This document shows, piece after piece, positions 10,111 through 17,718 of a stretch of DNA of 64,000 bases. The notes under the pieces were generated by a model. It ran no database searches. It was not told the origin of the DNA and saw nothing but the letters and a program-made list of their open reading frames with translations. The stretch is from contig NZ_LDIG01000159.1 of NCBI RefSeq assembly GCF_015845845.1, forward strand, positions 62,001-126,000, written 5' to 3'. This DNA comes from Paenibacillus dendritiformis. Lineage in GTDB: Bacteria; Bacillota; Bacilli; Paenibacillales; Paenibacillaceae. The position numbers were made by a program, and so were the translations under genes. Every line of letters begins with the position of its first letter. Position 1 is the stretch's first letter.

Positions 10111-11559
10111 GTGGGTTCAAAAAAATGGGTACGAAAGCTGTTATTGGCGACCATGGCCATAGCGATGATTATTCCGATGCTGGCAGCTTGCACGAAGACA
10201 GATGAAGTGAAGCCAGGCCAGGAGCGCGTGCTTCGCATCGGGGTCCTGTACGGGGGGAATGACGACACTTATTTTCGTTCTCAGTATACCGACGTGTACG
10301 AGTTTTCGAAGCAGGGGGCCGTTCGCATTGAGATCGTCCCTGCTATCGATCAATCCGACCATTGGGGGTCGAATGGGGAGTATAAGCAGCCGGATTATGT
10401 AGAGGCATTGAAGAAGATTATGACCGGAGCGAACCCGGTCGATGTAGTCGTTCTCGACGCCAGCCAGTACCTCCGGCTTTCCCGAGACGGTCTCCTTAAG
10501 CAGCTCGATCCGCTCATTCAGCAGGATAAAATCGATACGAACGAATTCGTGCCGACGGTCATTGACGGGTTGAAGGCGATGGGAGACAATAACTTGTACG
10601 GCTTAGCCCCTACATTCAGCTCTCAGGCTTTATTCTATAATAGAACATTATTCAATGAAGCAGGGGTCGAGCCGCCGACCGACAATATGACATGGGAGCA
10701 AGTGTTCGACAAGGCGAAGCTTGTATCCAAGGGCGAAGGCAAGGATCGCGTCTATGGCTTCTCCTTCAATCATTATTTCGGCAGTGACCCGTTCTGGGAT
10801 ATGGTAAAAACCTATGTTCAGCCGCTTAATCTCCGGTTGATCGATGACAAGGCGGATAATATGACAGTCAATAGTCCGAAGTGGGAGAACGTATGGACGA
10901 CGATTTCCAAACTGGTCGCTGAAAAGACAATTCCGGGCCCCAACGCGGAAATGCCGGAGACCCCGGATGGTCAATTCAATCCGTTCCAGTATGACAGCTT
11001 CCTGTCCGGACGAGTAGCCATGGTGCTCGGCGATTACTCGTTCATCAATTCCGATCTGTCGGATGCGATGAAAAACGCGGACAAAATCAAAGGGTTTACC
11101 AAATTTGATTGGGATGTCGTGACGCTTCCTTCCCATGCGGAAGCCCCTGGCGTATCCGGATTAGTCTCTTTGAACTATATTTTTTCCATTAATCAGAAGG
11201 CTCCGAATCCGGAGGATGCCTGGGACTTCGTAAAATTCGTGTCAAGCGAGGAATGGGCGAAGCTCCGCTCCCGCAGCAGCTATGAGCTCGTAGCGCGCCA
11301 GAAGTATATCCAGCCCAAGGATGGGATCAACTTTAATATTTCCGCCTTCTACACCATAAAGCCAATTTTGCCTTCATCGCACAATGAGGACGAATTATTC
11401 GGAAAGTATAGCTTATATGAATTGTACGATATCGGGCGTAACTTGTTCCAGGAGGTTATTGACAACAAGAAGGGCGTAAGCGAAGCATTGCAGGAATGGG
11501 AAACGAAGGGCAACCAGATCTTGAAAAAGAAACAGGCCAATCCCGTCTACAGCAAATAA
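10111..11559 (+). CDS. Extracellular solute-binding lipoprotein (family 1 type)
   Basis: The product is a lipid-anchored substrate-binding protein at the outer face of the membrane, 482 residues. The N-terminus has basic residues, a hydrophobic core and the lipobox LAAC (Cys near residue 27). The mature part has features of family 1 (sugar-type) binding proteins: an early strand LRIGVLYGG, the region YGLAPTFSSQALFYNRTLFNEAG and a late SINQKAPNPEDAWDFVKF helix. It starts at a GTG with GGAGGGG upstream, four bases after the ATPase. It is odd that no MalF/MalG-type permease accompanies it, since the neighbours are of the FtsX class. It may be a sensor or chaperone for that complex, or may serve a permease elsewhere. 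A terminator follows. Confidence 0.85.
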   Translation: MGSKKWVRKLLLATMAIAMIIPMLAACTKTDEVKPGQERVLRIGVLYGGNDDTYFRSQYTDVYEFSKQGAVRIEIVPAIDQSDHWGSNGEYKQPDYVEALKKIMTGANPVDVVVLDASQYLRLSRDGLLKQLDPLIQQDKIDTNEFVPTVIDGLKAMGDNNLYGLAPTFSSQALFYNRTLFNEAGVEPPTDNMTWEQVFDKAKLVSKGEGKDRVYGFSFNHYFGSDPFWDMVKTYVQPLNLRLIDDKADNMTVNSPKWENVWTTISKLVAEKTIPGPNAEMPETPDGQFNPFQYDSFLSGRVAMVLGDYSFINSDLSDAMKNADKIKGFTKFDWDVVTLPSHAEAPGVSGLVSLNYIFSINQKAPNPEDAWDFVKFVSSEEWAKLRSRSSYELVARQKYIQPKDGINFNISAFYTIKPILPSSHNEDELFGKYSLYELYDIGRNLFQEVIDNKKGVSEALQEWETKGNQILKKKQANPVYSK

Positions 11560-11569
11560 ACAAATTCAC

Positions 11570-11608
11570 AAAGACCGGCATGCACTCAATGGCACCGCCG
11601 GTCTTTTC
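11570..11608 (+). terminator. Terminator of the ABC/adaptor/binding-protein locus
   Basis: The arms AAAGACCGGC and GCCGGTCTTT enclose a 17-base loop and are followed by TTCTGG. It lies 11 bases after the solute-binding protein stop and closes the five-gene unit. Confidence 0.85.
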
Positions 11609-11763
11609 TGGTTGTGGGAGCTACTACCGCCACAGCTACTCCCGTCGGAGCCTCTGGCCTCTCTGCCCCCACGGCTGCTGCCGCTGCCCGTCCGCACAAT
11701 ATGGCTGCATGATTGTCGAGCATATCGAACACAATAGTAGCGACCATGAAGAAAGGAGCCGGG

Positions 11764-11934
11764 ATGGCAATGCATTGGATTTATTGGGGAAAGCTGTACA
11801 ATACGAAGTTCCAGGCTCGCTGCCTGCAGGAACGGCTGGAGCAGGATGCGTGGATATATGGATATGACACGCCATATGAGGTTGAGGTCTTCCGCTCCCG
11901 CAAAGGAAAGTACGGAGTCCGCTTCGTTCTCTGA
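11764..11934 (+). CDS. Small hypothetical protein (56 residues)
   Basis: I do not recognise a family. The ATG at 11764 is preceded by AAAGGAGCCGGG, a good ribosome site, and the frame encodes MAMHWIYWGKLYNTKFQA and then a mixed charged sequence ending YGVRFVL. The composition (two Trp, several Tyr, balanced charge, no membrane segment) looks like a real small cytosolic protein. A longer frame starts upstream at 11713 without a ribosome site. The gene stands alone between a terminator and the tRNA promoter. Confidence 0.5.
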   Translation: MAMHWIYWGKLYNTKFQARCLQERLEQDAWIYGYDTPYEVEVFRSRKGKYGVRFVL

Positions 11935-11975
11935 AGCGGAAAGGCAAGAAAATATCATTTTTTTATACATTTATC

Positions 11976-12005
11976 TTGACTGTTCATGTACTGATATAGT
12001 ATACT
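11976..12005 (+). promoter_or_regulatory. Sigma-A promoter of the tRNA cluster
   Basis: TTGACT and TATACT are separated by 18 bases, and the first tRNA base lies 40 bases beyond the -10. The boxes match the vegetative consensus at 5 of 6 positions each. Confidence 0.65.
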
Positions 12006-12044
12006 AATACTTGTCGCTGCGAAAGCAAGACCGTAATAAAATGT

Positions 12045-12121
<77 letters not shown>

Positions 12122-12147
12122 ATATTTTGCAATAAGCAATGGCGTAG

Positions 12148-12224
12148 GGGCCCTTAGCTCAGTTGGTCAGAGCGGTCGGCTCATAACCGATTGGTCGTGG
12201 GTTCGAGTCCCTCAGGGCCCACCA
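12148..12224 (+). tRNA. tRNA with CAU anticodon (Ile2 or elongator Met)
   Basis: This 77-base cloverleaf with encoded CCA has acceptor GGGCCCT/AGGGCCC and anticodon loop CTCATAA. It lacks the initiator hallmarks. A CAU anticodon fits either elongator methionine or the isoleucine tRNA whose C34 is converted to lysidine by TilS. The CTCATAA loop and GGGCCC acceptor look more like Ile2, but I cannot settle this by eye. Confidence 0.9.
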
Positions 12225-12268
12225 AAACCGTTGTTTTCAAAGATTCATAGTGTTCGCACACTGCATGT

Positions 12269-12357
12269 GCCGGGGTGGCGGAATTGGCAGACGCACAGGA
12301 CTTAAAATCCTGCGGTAGGTGACTACCGTACCGGTTCGATCCCGGTCCTCGGCACCA
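12269..12357 (+). tRNA. tRNA-Leu (UAA)
   Basis: This is an 89-base class II tRNA with a long variable arm (GGTAGGTGACTACC) and encoded CCA. The anticodon stem-loop CAGGA-CTTAAAA-TCCTG gives anticodon TAA. It is the third gene of the cluster. Confidence 0.95.
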
Positions 12358-12382
12358 TTAATTGAAATGCCTCTACATAGAG

Positions 12383-12421
12383 AGTTCTGGATGACAGCAG
12401 TCATTGGCAGAGCTTTTTTTA
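12383..12421 (+). terminator. Probable terminator after the three-tRNA cluster
   Basis: An imperfect stem (AGTTCTGG-ATGAC with GTCAT-TGGCAGAGCT, one small bulge) is followed by eight T. It lies 25 bases after tRNA-Leu and before ung. Confidence 0.65.
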
Positions 12422-12499
12422 TTTTCATCGGTATGGCAAGGAAGCTGCCGTACACTGTCATATTGGTTGACTAACGTAACAGAAGGGGAGGAAGCGGCT

Positions 12500-13222
12500 G
12501 TGGCGGTACAGATTCAAGAGGATTGGGCAGCCTTGCTGCATGACGAGATTAGGCAGCCCTATTTCAAACAGTTATGGGGATGGCTGAAGCAGGAGTATGA
12601 GCGTACGGTGGTATATCCGCCTTTCGATCTGATCTTCTCTGCGCTCCATTATACTTCCTATGCGGACACGAAAGTGGTTATCGTTGGACAAGACCCGTAT
12701 CATGGACCTGGACAGGCGCATGGACTGAGCTTCTCCGTGCAGCCGGGCGTCCGCATTCCGCCTTCGCTCGTGAACATGCTGAAGGAGAGCGCAAGCGATA
12801 TCGGCACGACAATGCCGCAGCATGGCTGCCTCATCCCTTGGGCGAAGCAGGGCGTATTGATGCTGAACACGGTGCTGACCGTGCGGCAGGGGCAAGCGGC
12901 TTCCCATCGCGGGATGGGGTGGGAGCGATTCACCGATCGTATTATTCAGCTGTTGAATGAGCGGGAGAAGCCGGTTGTCTTCGTGCTGTGGGGCTCCTTT
13001 GCCCAAGCGAAGCAATCCATGATCGATACGAGACGCCACGGCATTGTCAAAGGCCCGCATCCGAGCCCGCTGTCGGCGCACCGCGGCTTTTTTGGCAGCC
13101 GCCCGTTCTCGCAAGTCAATGAGTGGTTGCGCTCACGCGGAGAAACCGAGATCAATTGGCAGCTTCCTCCCATTTCCGATATTCCTGTGGAAGAATTGCC
13201 GCAGATGGATAAGAACGCCTAG
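12500..13222 (+). CDS. ung: Uracil-DNA glycosylase, family 1
   Basis: The enzyme removes uracil from DNA as the first step of base-excision repair. The 240-residue product is slightly longer than the usual 225-230. The water-activating motif [18 protein letters not shown] is at about residue 65, and the DNA-intercalation loop [20 protein letters not shown] is near residue 190. I chose the GTG at 12500 because GGGGAGG lies just upstream and the family homology begins there; the frame is open further upstream without a ribosome site. The gene is monocistronic between tRNA genes, and its 3' hairpin (13234-13285) lacks a T-run. Confidence 0.95.
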   Translation: MAVQIQEDWAALLHDEIRQPYFKQLWGWLKQEYERTVVYPPFDLIFSALHYTSYADTKVVIVGQDPYHGPGQAHGLSFSVQPGVRIPPSLVNMLKESASDIGTTMPQHGCLIPWAKQGVLMLNTVLTVRQGQAASHRGMGWERFTDRIIQLLNEREKPVVFVLWGSFAQAKQSMIDTRRHGIVKGPHPSPLSAHRGFFGSRPFSQVNEWLRSRGETEINWQLPPISDIPVEELPQMDKNA

Positions 13223-13233
13223 AAGTGATGGAA

Positions 13234-13286
13234 GGAAGCCCTCTGTCTGTGCCGGTCGCGGAATTCAACGGACAGAGAGGCTTCCC
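13234..13286 (+). other. Hairpin downstream of ung
   Basis: The arms GGAAGCC-CTCTGTCTG and CGGACAGAGAGGCTTCC enclose a loop of about 20 bases. No T-run follows, so it may stabilise the ung mRNA 3' end or act as a factor-dependent terminator. Confidence 0.5.
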
Positions 13287-13350
13287 GCCGTGGCGGCAGC
13301 ACCTCAGCGGCCTTATGGAAGGAACTGACGGGGCTGGTGCTAATAATGTG

Positions 13351-13379
13351 TTGACAAGACTACTGCCCGATGGTATAGT
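13351..13379 (+). promoter_or_regulatory. Sigma-A promoter of tRNA-Val
   Basis: A perfect TTGACA is followed after 17 bases by TATAGT, and the tRNA begins 14 bases after the -10. It is the best-matching promoter seen in the window. Confidence 0.8.
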
Positions 13380-13393
13380 ATATCTATCGATGT

Positions 13394-13469
13394 GTTCTGA
13401 TAGCTCAGTAGGGAGAGCACCATCTTGACAGGGTGGGGGTCGGCGGTTCGAGCCCGTCTCAGAACACCA
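13394..13469 (+). tRNA. tRNA-Val (GAC)
   Basis: This is a 76-base cloverleaf: acceptor GTTCTGA/TCAGAAC, discriminator A, encoded CCA, anticodon loop TTGACAG giving GAC. It has its own promoter and terminator, so it is a single-gene unit. Confidence 0.93.
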
Positions 13470-13487
13470 TACTATTTACCTATGACG

Positions 13488-13516
13488 TCCTTGAATTTTC
13501 AAGGGCTTTTTTATAT
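13488..13516 (+). terminator. Terminator of tRNA-Val
   Basis: The arms CCTTGAA and TTCAAGG have a 2-base loop and are followed by GCTTTTTTATATTTTTT. It lies about 20 bases after the tRNA. Confidence 0.85.
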
Positions 13517-13581
13517 TTTTTATCCTTCCAGCCAACCACAAACCTTCCGGGAATACTCGTACATTGGCATGGATGTGTTAC

Positions 13582-13690
13582 AACGCAGGTGAGTGAATTC
13601 CATTGACTGCCTCTTGCTCGCTATCCCACTAACGCAGGTGGGTGAATACTACTGTCTGCCCCTTATGCTCAATATCCCAACAACGCAGGT
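13582..13690. repeat. Degenerate tandem repeat, about 50 bp units
   Basis: The word AACGCAGGT begins at 13582, 13631 and 13682. The first two units stay alike over their length (GGTGAGTGAAT versus GGTGGGTGAAT, then CTATCCCAC versus AATATCCCAA near the end); the third is cut short after about 9 bases. The unit length is 49-51, so it would shift frame if translated. No gene overlaps it convincingly. Confidence 0.75.
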
Positions 13691-14179
13691 AATCGGAGTA
13701 CTCCATTTCAAAGTTATAATCAGTATTCCCTGTGCAAAGGGAAGGCGGTTGTTGGGCGCCGTGGTTCGGGAGTATGGTTCAGTGGAAAACTGACTCATTG
13801 GGAGTTCGAACCTAAAGATTTTAGCCAATGTAATGTAAGGAAGCTGGACAGATGCAAAGGGGAATTAGAGATTTGTGAGACTGCACTGAGCCAAAGGGAG
13901 AATGCACAAAAGAGCGGGAGTCTGGTTCTCACGGAGCCGACGAGAGAATGAACAAAGGAATGAGAAGGCGTAACGAGAAAATATGAAGCGAAGGGGAGAG
14001 TACTTAAAAAGGCGGAGAGCAGCTTTTCAAGTCAGTGAGGGAAAATGTGCTCGAATCCTAAGTCATGCGAGAGTGAATGCAAGGCGCGCTTTCTGGACGA
14101 TCAGGTTTAAAAGCAGAGGGTTCAGGGGAAAATGCCAATAGTGATTTTTCAAGTTGCGGAGCATTCGGAGGGATTACGG
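13691..14179. other. Gene-free, purine-rich stretch
   Basis: No convincing gene is seen here. From about 13830 to 14130 the plus strand is markedly rich in A and G, with recurring words such as GGGAGAATGCAC, GAGAGAATGAAC, GGGGAGAGTAC and GGGAAAATG. The codon use of the open frames is unlike the neighbours. The stretch could be a structured or untranslated RNA, or eroded sequence. Confidence 0.5.
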
Positions 14180-14371
14180 ATGAATAATCGCATGCAGTGG
14201 CTGATCTTTATAGCTGCGATGGTGAGTGTCCTATTGGTTGCTGTCGGGTGTACCGCCTTGGCTCATGGCGCGGCGCCATTCCCACAGCCGGATCGTCTTG
14301 GACCGTCTTCTCCCGTGATTCAACAGGATGTATACGGCACCGGCGTCCCGGCCCGTGTATACTCGCCATAA
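14180..14371 (+). CDS. Small hypothetical exported or membrane protein (63 residues)
   Basis: I do not recognise a family. The ATG at 14180 has GGAGGGA nine bases upstream. The N-terminus is basic (MNNRMQW), then a hydrophobic run of about 20 residues ends in AVGC, which may be an atypical lipobox; the rest is proline-rich and short. It may be a small lipoprotein or a single-pass membrane peptide. An in-frame extension to 14132 has no ribosome site. It converges on a small minus-strand gene, with a shared hairpin between. Confidence 0.45.
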   Translation: MNNRMQWLIFIAAMVSVLLVAVGCTALAHGAAPFPQPDRLGPSSPVIQQDVYGTGVPARVYSP

Positions 14372-14388
14372 TCGAGAGCCTGACAGAA

Positions 14389-14438
14389 GGCCTTGTTCCG
14401 GTCTCAGAAGTTCACTTCTGCGGTGCGGGAACAAGGCC
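14389..14438. terminator. Bidirectional hairpin between two small convergent genes
   Basis: The outer arms GGCCTTGTTCC and GGAACAAGGCC enclose a second hairpin CAGAAG-TTCA-CTTCTG. The symmetry and position between the stops of the convergent genes at 14371 and 14452 suggest shared termination, though the T-run is poor on both sides. Confidence 0.6.
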
Positions 14439-14451
14439 GTTATTATGATGA

Positions 14452-14631
14452 TTAGGGCTTCGCGACGGCGCCGTTGCCCTGTTCTTCTTCACGGGCTTGA
14501 TCGGTGTCAAGGAATGTCGTCTCCTCTTCCCATCTGCGGGAATAGGCCTTCTTGGTGACGAACAGACATAGCCAAATCGTTAGAATGAAGAAAATGACCG
14601 ATACAATAATGGTGACCATTATTGAATTCAA
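14452..14631 (-). CDS. Small single-pass membrane protein (59 residues, TTG start)
   Basis: The minus strand reads a TTG start, preceded by AAGGAGGG at six bases, then NSIMVTIIVSVIFFILTIWL, which is a membrane segment of over 20 residues. A basic stop-transfer patch (TKKAYSRRW) and an acidic, glutamate-rich tail ending in AKP follow. The protein would have its N-terminus outside and its charged tail in the cytosol. The build (one membrane helix then KAYSRRWE) recalls the B. subtilis YtzI-type small proteins, but this is only a resemblance. The gene is easy to miss because it has no ATG at the right place. Confidence 0.65.
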   Translation of the reverse strand: MNSIMVTIIVSVIFFILTIWLCLFVTKKAYSRRWEEETTFLDTDQAREEEQGNGAVAKP

Positions 14632-14772
14632 TGCGTTCCCTCCTTCAAGTCGCTGTGAGATGGATCACATCTAACTATACATGAAATCTAATTTTTTGTA
14701 TAATGATATCTTATCAAAACCGAAAAAATGTGCATAATTTTGACAATTGGTTGACAAGGAAGGTGCAGCAAA

Positions 14773-15216
14773 ATGGCAGCAGAAGTGATTGAAGTCAAAA
14801 CCGAAGGACAACTTCAGCAATGTTTGGAGATTCGCAAGGAAGTCTTTGTGGAAGAGCAGCACGTACCGCTAGAAGAAGAGATTGATGAGTTGGATAACCT
14901 GGATGCGGAAAGCAATCATATTCTTATCACGGTAGACGGACAAGTCGCAGCGACCGGTCGCATTAAATGGCTGGATGAGACGACGGCGAAAATGCAGCGC
15001 ATTGCTGTATTGAAGCCGTTCCGCGGGAGCGGGATCGGCCGTTCGCTCATGGTTGCGCTCGAGCAGCTTGCCCGCTCCATGGGAGCGGAGAAGAGCGTGC
15101 TGGACGGGCAGTGTCAGGCGGAAGGATTTTACCACTCGCTTGGCTATACGACTGTGTCGGAAGAGCCCTTCTATGATGCCGGCATTCTGCATGTCCGCAT
15201 GGAGAAGAAGCTGTAA
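14773..15216 (+). CDS. GNAT family N-acetyltransferase
   Basis: This cytosolic acyl-CoA-dependent acetyltransferase of unknown substrate is 147 residues long. Motif A for CoA pyrophosphate binding is AVLKPFRGSGIGRSLM near residue 80, and the C-terminal part holds GQCQAEGFYHSLGY, typical of the ElaA/YjcF-like branch. AAGGAAGGTG precedes the ATG. It stands alone, followed by a DUF3892 gene. Substrate cannot be inferred from context. Confidence 0.85.
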   Translation: MAAEVIEVKTEGQLQQCLEIRKEVFVEEQHVPLEEEIDELDNLDAESNHILITVDGQVAATGRIKWLDETTAKMQRIAVLKPFRGSGIGRSLMVALEQLARSMGAEKSVLDGQCQAEGFYHSLGYTTVSEEPFYDAGILHVRMEKKL

Positions 15217-15288
15217 TATTCCCTAGCACTCCGGGCAAGCTAAGAGGGTCTGCTTGATGCAGAACATCTTCTTCAGGAGGCGCAGCAA

Positions 15289-15519
15289 ATGGACAACCGA
15301 GAGACGATCGTGGCAGTGCAGAAAAACGGGGATGGGGATTTGACCGCATTCCAGACAAGCACAGGAAGACAGCTGTCCTACGACCAAGCTCTGAATGAGG
15401 TTCAGGCGGGGAACATTGCTGGAGTCAATGTTTTCAAAGGCAGAGACGGAGGGATGTATCTGCGCGGCGACGCAGACGGAGACCCGACGAACAATTTGGA
15501 TAATCTGCCGCTCTTCTGA
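15289..15519 (+). CDS. DUF3892 family protein
   Basis: The 76-residue product has the DUF3892 pattern: an initial strand IVAVQKNGDGDLTAF, then a helix with SYDQALNEVQAG, then GVNVFKGRDGGMYLRGDADG and the C-terminal signature NNLDNLPLF. The function of the family is unknown. CAGGAGG precedes the ATG. It converges with the metallo-hydrolase gene across a symmetric terminator. Confidence 0.85.
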   Translation: MDNRETIVAVQKNGDGDLTAFQTSTGRQLSYDQALNEVQAGNIAGVNVFKGRDGGMYLRGDADGDPTNNLDNLPLF

Positions 15520-15545
15520 CAAGAGGAATGGCCCGGCAATAGATC

Positions 15546-15581
15546 ACCGGCAAGCGGCCGCGGATGCGCTGCTTGCCGGTG
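15546..15581. terminator. Bidirectional terminator
   Basis: The arms CACCGGCAAGC and GCTTGCCGGTG lie 25 bases after the DUF3892 stop and 10 bases before the stop of the minus-strand metallo-hydrolase. The T-content is low on both sides. Confidence 0.6.
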
Positions 15582-15590
15582 TTGTGTCTG

Positions 15591-16328
15591 CTAGTGAATC
15601 TCCATCTGTTCTTGCTGCTTGACGAACCTCATTCGGCCCGTCCGGCCTTCGAAGTCCTCCCGTTCATCCCCATAATGCATCAGCCACAATTTCTCTTGAA
15701 TGAAATCCGGCAGAGTGAGCAGATCGTCAAGCCCCGCATGCACTTCGGCTTTACCGCGCAATTGGCAATCGTGGAAGATGATCGTTACGCCTTGCTCTTG
15801 AACGAGCCAATGGAGCAGCTCGGGCTGGAACTGCATATCTGCGCTGTAGAAGAACGTATCATTGAACAAAAACGAAAAGCTTCGTTTCCCCGGAATATGG
15901 GGGGTTTCCAGCAGCTTCACCTTCAGGCCGGGCAGCGGCTCCGAAGTCTGCCCAGGCTCTAGCGGATGCACCTCGAAGGCATCGTCCAGGCAAGTCAAGC
16001 CTTCTTGCGTCAGCCCGCCCTTGAGCGTATGCTCCCAGAGCGGAACAACCAGGGGGGCGGCGATGAACAGCTTCGGCTTGCGATGGTACCGGAATTTCAT
16101 CTGGAATGCGTATTCCTCCAGCCCGCCCACATGATCGCCATGTATATGACTGATTAGGACGCCGTCCAATTCATCGAAGGATATGCCCAACTGGTATAGA
16201 GCTTGCGGTGCAGTGATGCCGCAGTCCACGAGCAGCTTGCCGATTTTCGTATATATTAACGCATTATTATTGAAATATTTTTTGGCGAAGGCACTTCCTG
16301 TGCCAATCATTTGTACGCGCAGTGTCAT
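15591..16328 (-). CDS. MBL-fold metallo-hydrolase, RNase Z-like
   Basis: This is a cytosolic metal-dependent hydrolase of 245 residues. The metal motif HIHGDHVGG is near residue 60 and matches HxHxDH. Further ligand candidates are in FYSADMQFQ (an aspartate), FHDCQL and LMHYGDERED (a histidine near the end). The start MTLRVQMIGTGSAF is the usual first strand of the RNase Z/ElaC-like branch. GGAGGGATTGG precedes the ATG. It lacks the long exosite arm of true RNase Z, so the substrate is open; phosphodiester or lactone hydrolysis are possible. Confidence 0.85.
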   Translation of the reverse strand: MTLRVQMIGTGSAFAKKYFNNNALIYTKIGKLLVDCGITAPQALYQLGISFDELDGVLISHIHGDHVGGLEEYAFQMKFRYHRKPKLFIAAPLVVPLWEHTLKGGLTQEGLTCLDDAFEVHPLEPGQTSEPLPGLKVKLLETPHIPGKRSFSFLFNDTFFYSADMQFQPELLHWLVQEQGVTIIFHDCQLRGKAEVHAGLDDLLTLPDFIQEKLWLMHYGDEREDFEGRTGRMRFVKQQEQMEIH

Positions 16329-16540
16329 CCAATCCCTCCGTCACGGTTCGTCAACAAATTGTCGGCATGATTTTGCTTTTACTCTAACACCTGCATCCCG
16401 AATTCACAAGTCAACGGGCGGGGGGAACAGAGCGTGCGGGAAGGAAGCGCCGCAAAAACACCGGAAACGAAAGGTTTTTTCCGCAACTCTCCTGGCTTAG
16501 CTGAGTATAACTTTACAACTAAGCAGTTGGAGGTATCGCG

Positions 16541-17134
16541 ATGAGAAGCAGAAGAAGAATCGCAGCACTGGCTCTGCTCGGTACCATCATGAGCGGAACG
16601 TTCGCAACGGTACAAGTCTCGGCGCAAGAGGCAGCATCGACGGCTACAGCAGGTGAAAAAGTACAGGTCGTCGTCAACGGAACCACGATCCAGGACGGGG
16701 GGCTTATGGTCGATGGACGAGCGTTTTTGTCCGTTCGCCAATTGAGCGATACGCTGCAAGCGTTCGTCACATGGGATGATGCCAAAAAAAAAGTAATTAT
16801 CGAGAAGCCTAACGTAGATATCCTTTTATCCAAAGACAACTCCCCGTTCGGTAAGGTTCAGACGGGCAAGGCTTCGTTCTCCATATTTGCGCAAGTCGAT
16901 AATTTTCCTTCTTCCTTAGAGGCCGTAAAATTTACGATTACCGACCCGAAAGGGAATGCGACGCAGATTCAGCAGTTCAACGTCGAGGAGAAAAAAGATG
17001 ATCCTCTCTGGCTGCGTACGGACGATTTCAAGTACGATTTCAAGTCGAAGGGCGACTACCTAATCTCTTGTTATCTCAAGCAAAAGGATGGGGAATTTAC
17101 ACTGGTGTCGCAGAAGAAGCTTCCGGCCATCTGA
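16541..17134 (+). CDS. Exported protein with a copper-amine-oxidase-like stalk domain
   Basis: The product is secreted or wall-associated. The N-terminus is a signal peptide (MRSRRRIAALALLGTIMSG, cut likely after VSA). Residues about 42-88 read VVVNGTTIQDGGLMVDGR and FLSVRQLSDTLQA, then VTWDDAKKKVIIEK; this is the short stalk domain (Pfam Cu_amine_oxidN1 type) abundant in Paenibacillus surface proteins. The remaining 100 residues look like an all-beta domain, perhaps Ig-like. The total length is 197. GGAGG precedes the ATG. No partner gene is apparent, and the function is unknown beyond an envelope role. Confidence 0.8.
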   Translation: MRSRRRIAALALLGTIMSGTFATVQVSAQEAASTATAGEKVQVVVNGTTIQDGGLMVDGRAFLSVRQLSDTLQAFVTWDDAKKKVIIEKPNVDILLSKDNSPFGKVQTGKASFSIFAQVDNFPSSLEAVKFTITDPKGNATQIQQFNVEEKKDDPLWLRTDDFKYDFKSKGDYLISCYLKQKDGEFTLVSQKKLPAI

Positions 17135-17220
17135 TTGCGTACAGCCCATCCGTTTCAGAAATATGTGAACCTATGAACGGATCATCCGCCGCCTACATAC
17201 CAGACATCGCTCCTGCTTCG

Positions 17221-17249
17221 TTGACCTGCCCTTCATAAAGTGGTACGAT
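17221..17249 (+). promoter_or_regulatory. Sigma-A promoter of the DUF1292 gene
   Basis: TTGACC and TACGAT have 17 bases between them and end 48 bases before the start codon. Confidence 0.6.
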
Positions 17250-17296
17250 ACGGAAGTGTAACCAACACATTACCTGAAAACAAAGGAGATTCACGC

Positions 17297-17605
17297 ATGA
17301 GCGAACATCAACATAACCATGACCATGACTGTGGCTGCGGACATGATCACGAACATGACGAATTGGTCGTCACACTGGTAGATGAAGAGGGAAATGAGAT
17401 CGATATGGCTCTCGTTGAGACGTTCAATGTAGGCGAGCAAGTATACGCTCTGTTGCTGGAACGCAACAATCCGGAAGCGGACGGGATCATTGTGCGCGTA
17501 GACGAAGAGGATGAAGATATGGTTCTGAATCCAATTGAAGACGACGAAGAATGGGAGCGCGTCCAGCAAGCCTACGATCAACTGGTTTCTTCCCAGGAAG
17601 ACTAA
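17297..17605 (+). CDS. DUF1292 family protein with His/Cys-rich N-terminus
   Basis: The 102-residue product has a metal-binding-like start (EHQHNHDHDCGCGHDHEHD, residues 3-21), then the DUF1292 (YrzB-type) core with LVDEEGNEIDMALVETFNVG and YALLLER, and an acidic tail. In B. subtilis the family member lies beside the Holliday-junction resolvase gene yrrK; here it is alone. The His/Cys run suggests that it binds Zn, Ni or Cu, which is inference. AAAGGAGAT precedes the ATG at 17297. It is followed by a strong terminator. Confidence 0.85.
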   Translation: MSEHQHNHDHDCGCGHDHEHDELVVTLVDEEGNEIDMALVETFNVGEQVYALLLERNNPEADGIIVRVDEEDEDMVLNPIEDDEEWERVQQAYDQLVSSQED

Positions 17606-17651
17606 TCTGAACAAAGCAGAGCTTCAATGGCAGATCCGTTGAAGACGATGA

Positions 17652-17680
17652 AGCTCCGAGCGGCCGCTCGGAGCTTTTTT
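17652..17680 (+). terminator. Terminator of the DUF1292 gene
   Basis: The perfect palindrome AGCTCCGAGCGGCCGCTCGGAGCT is followed by TTTTT. It also faces the convergent minus-strand gene ending at 17719. Confidence 0.85.
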
Positions 17681-17718
17681 GCTGCTGTCGCGTATGTAAA
17701 CTGCCGTTGCCGCTCGAA

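Noticed and set aside
13593-13793. Short plus-strand frame across the 50-bp repeats
   Set aside because: It spans a tandem repeat whose unit is not a multiple of three, and has no ribosome site.
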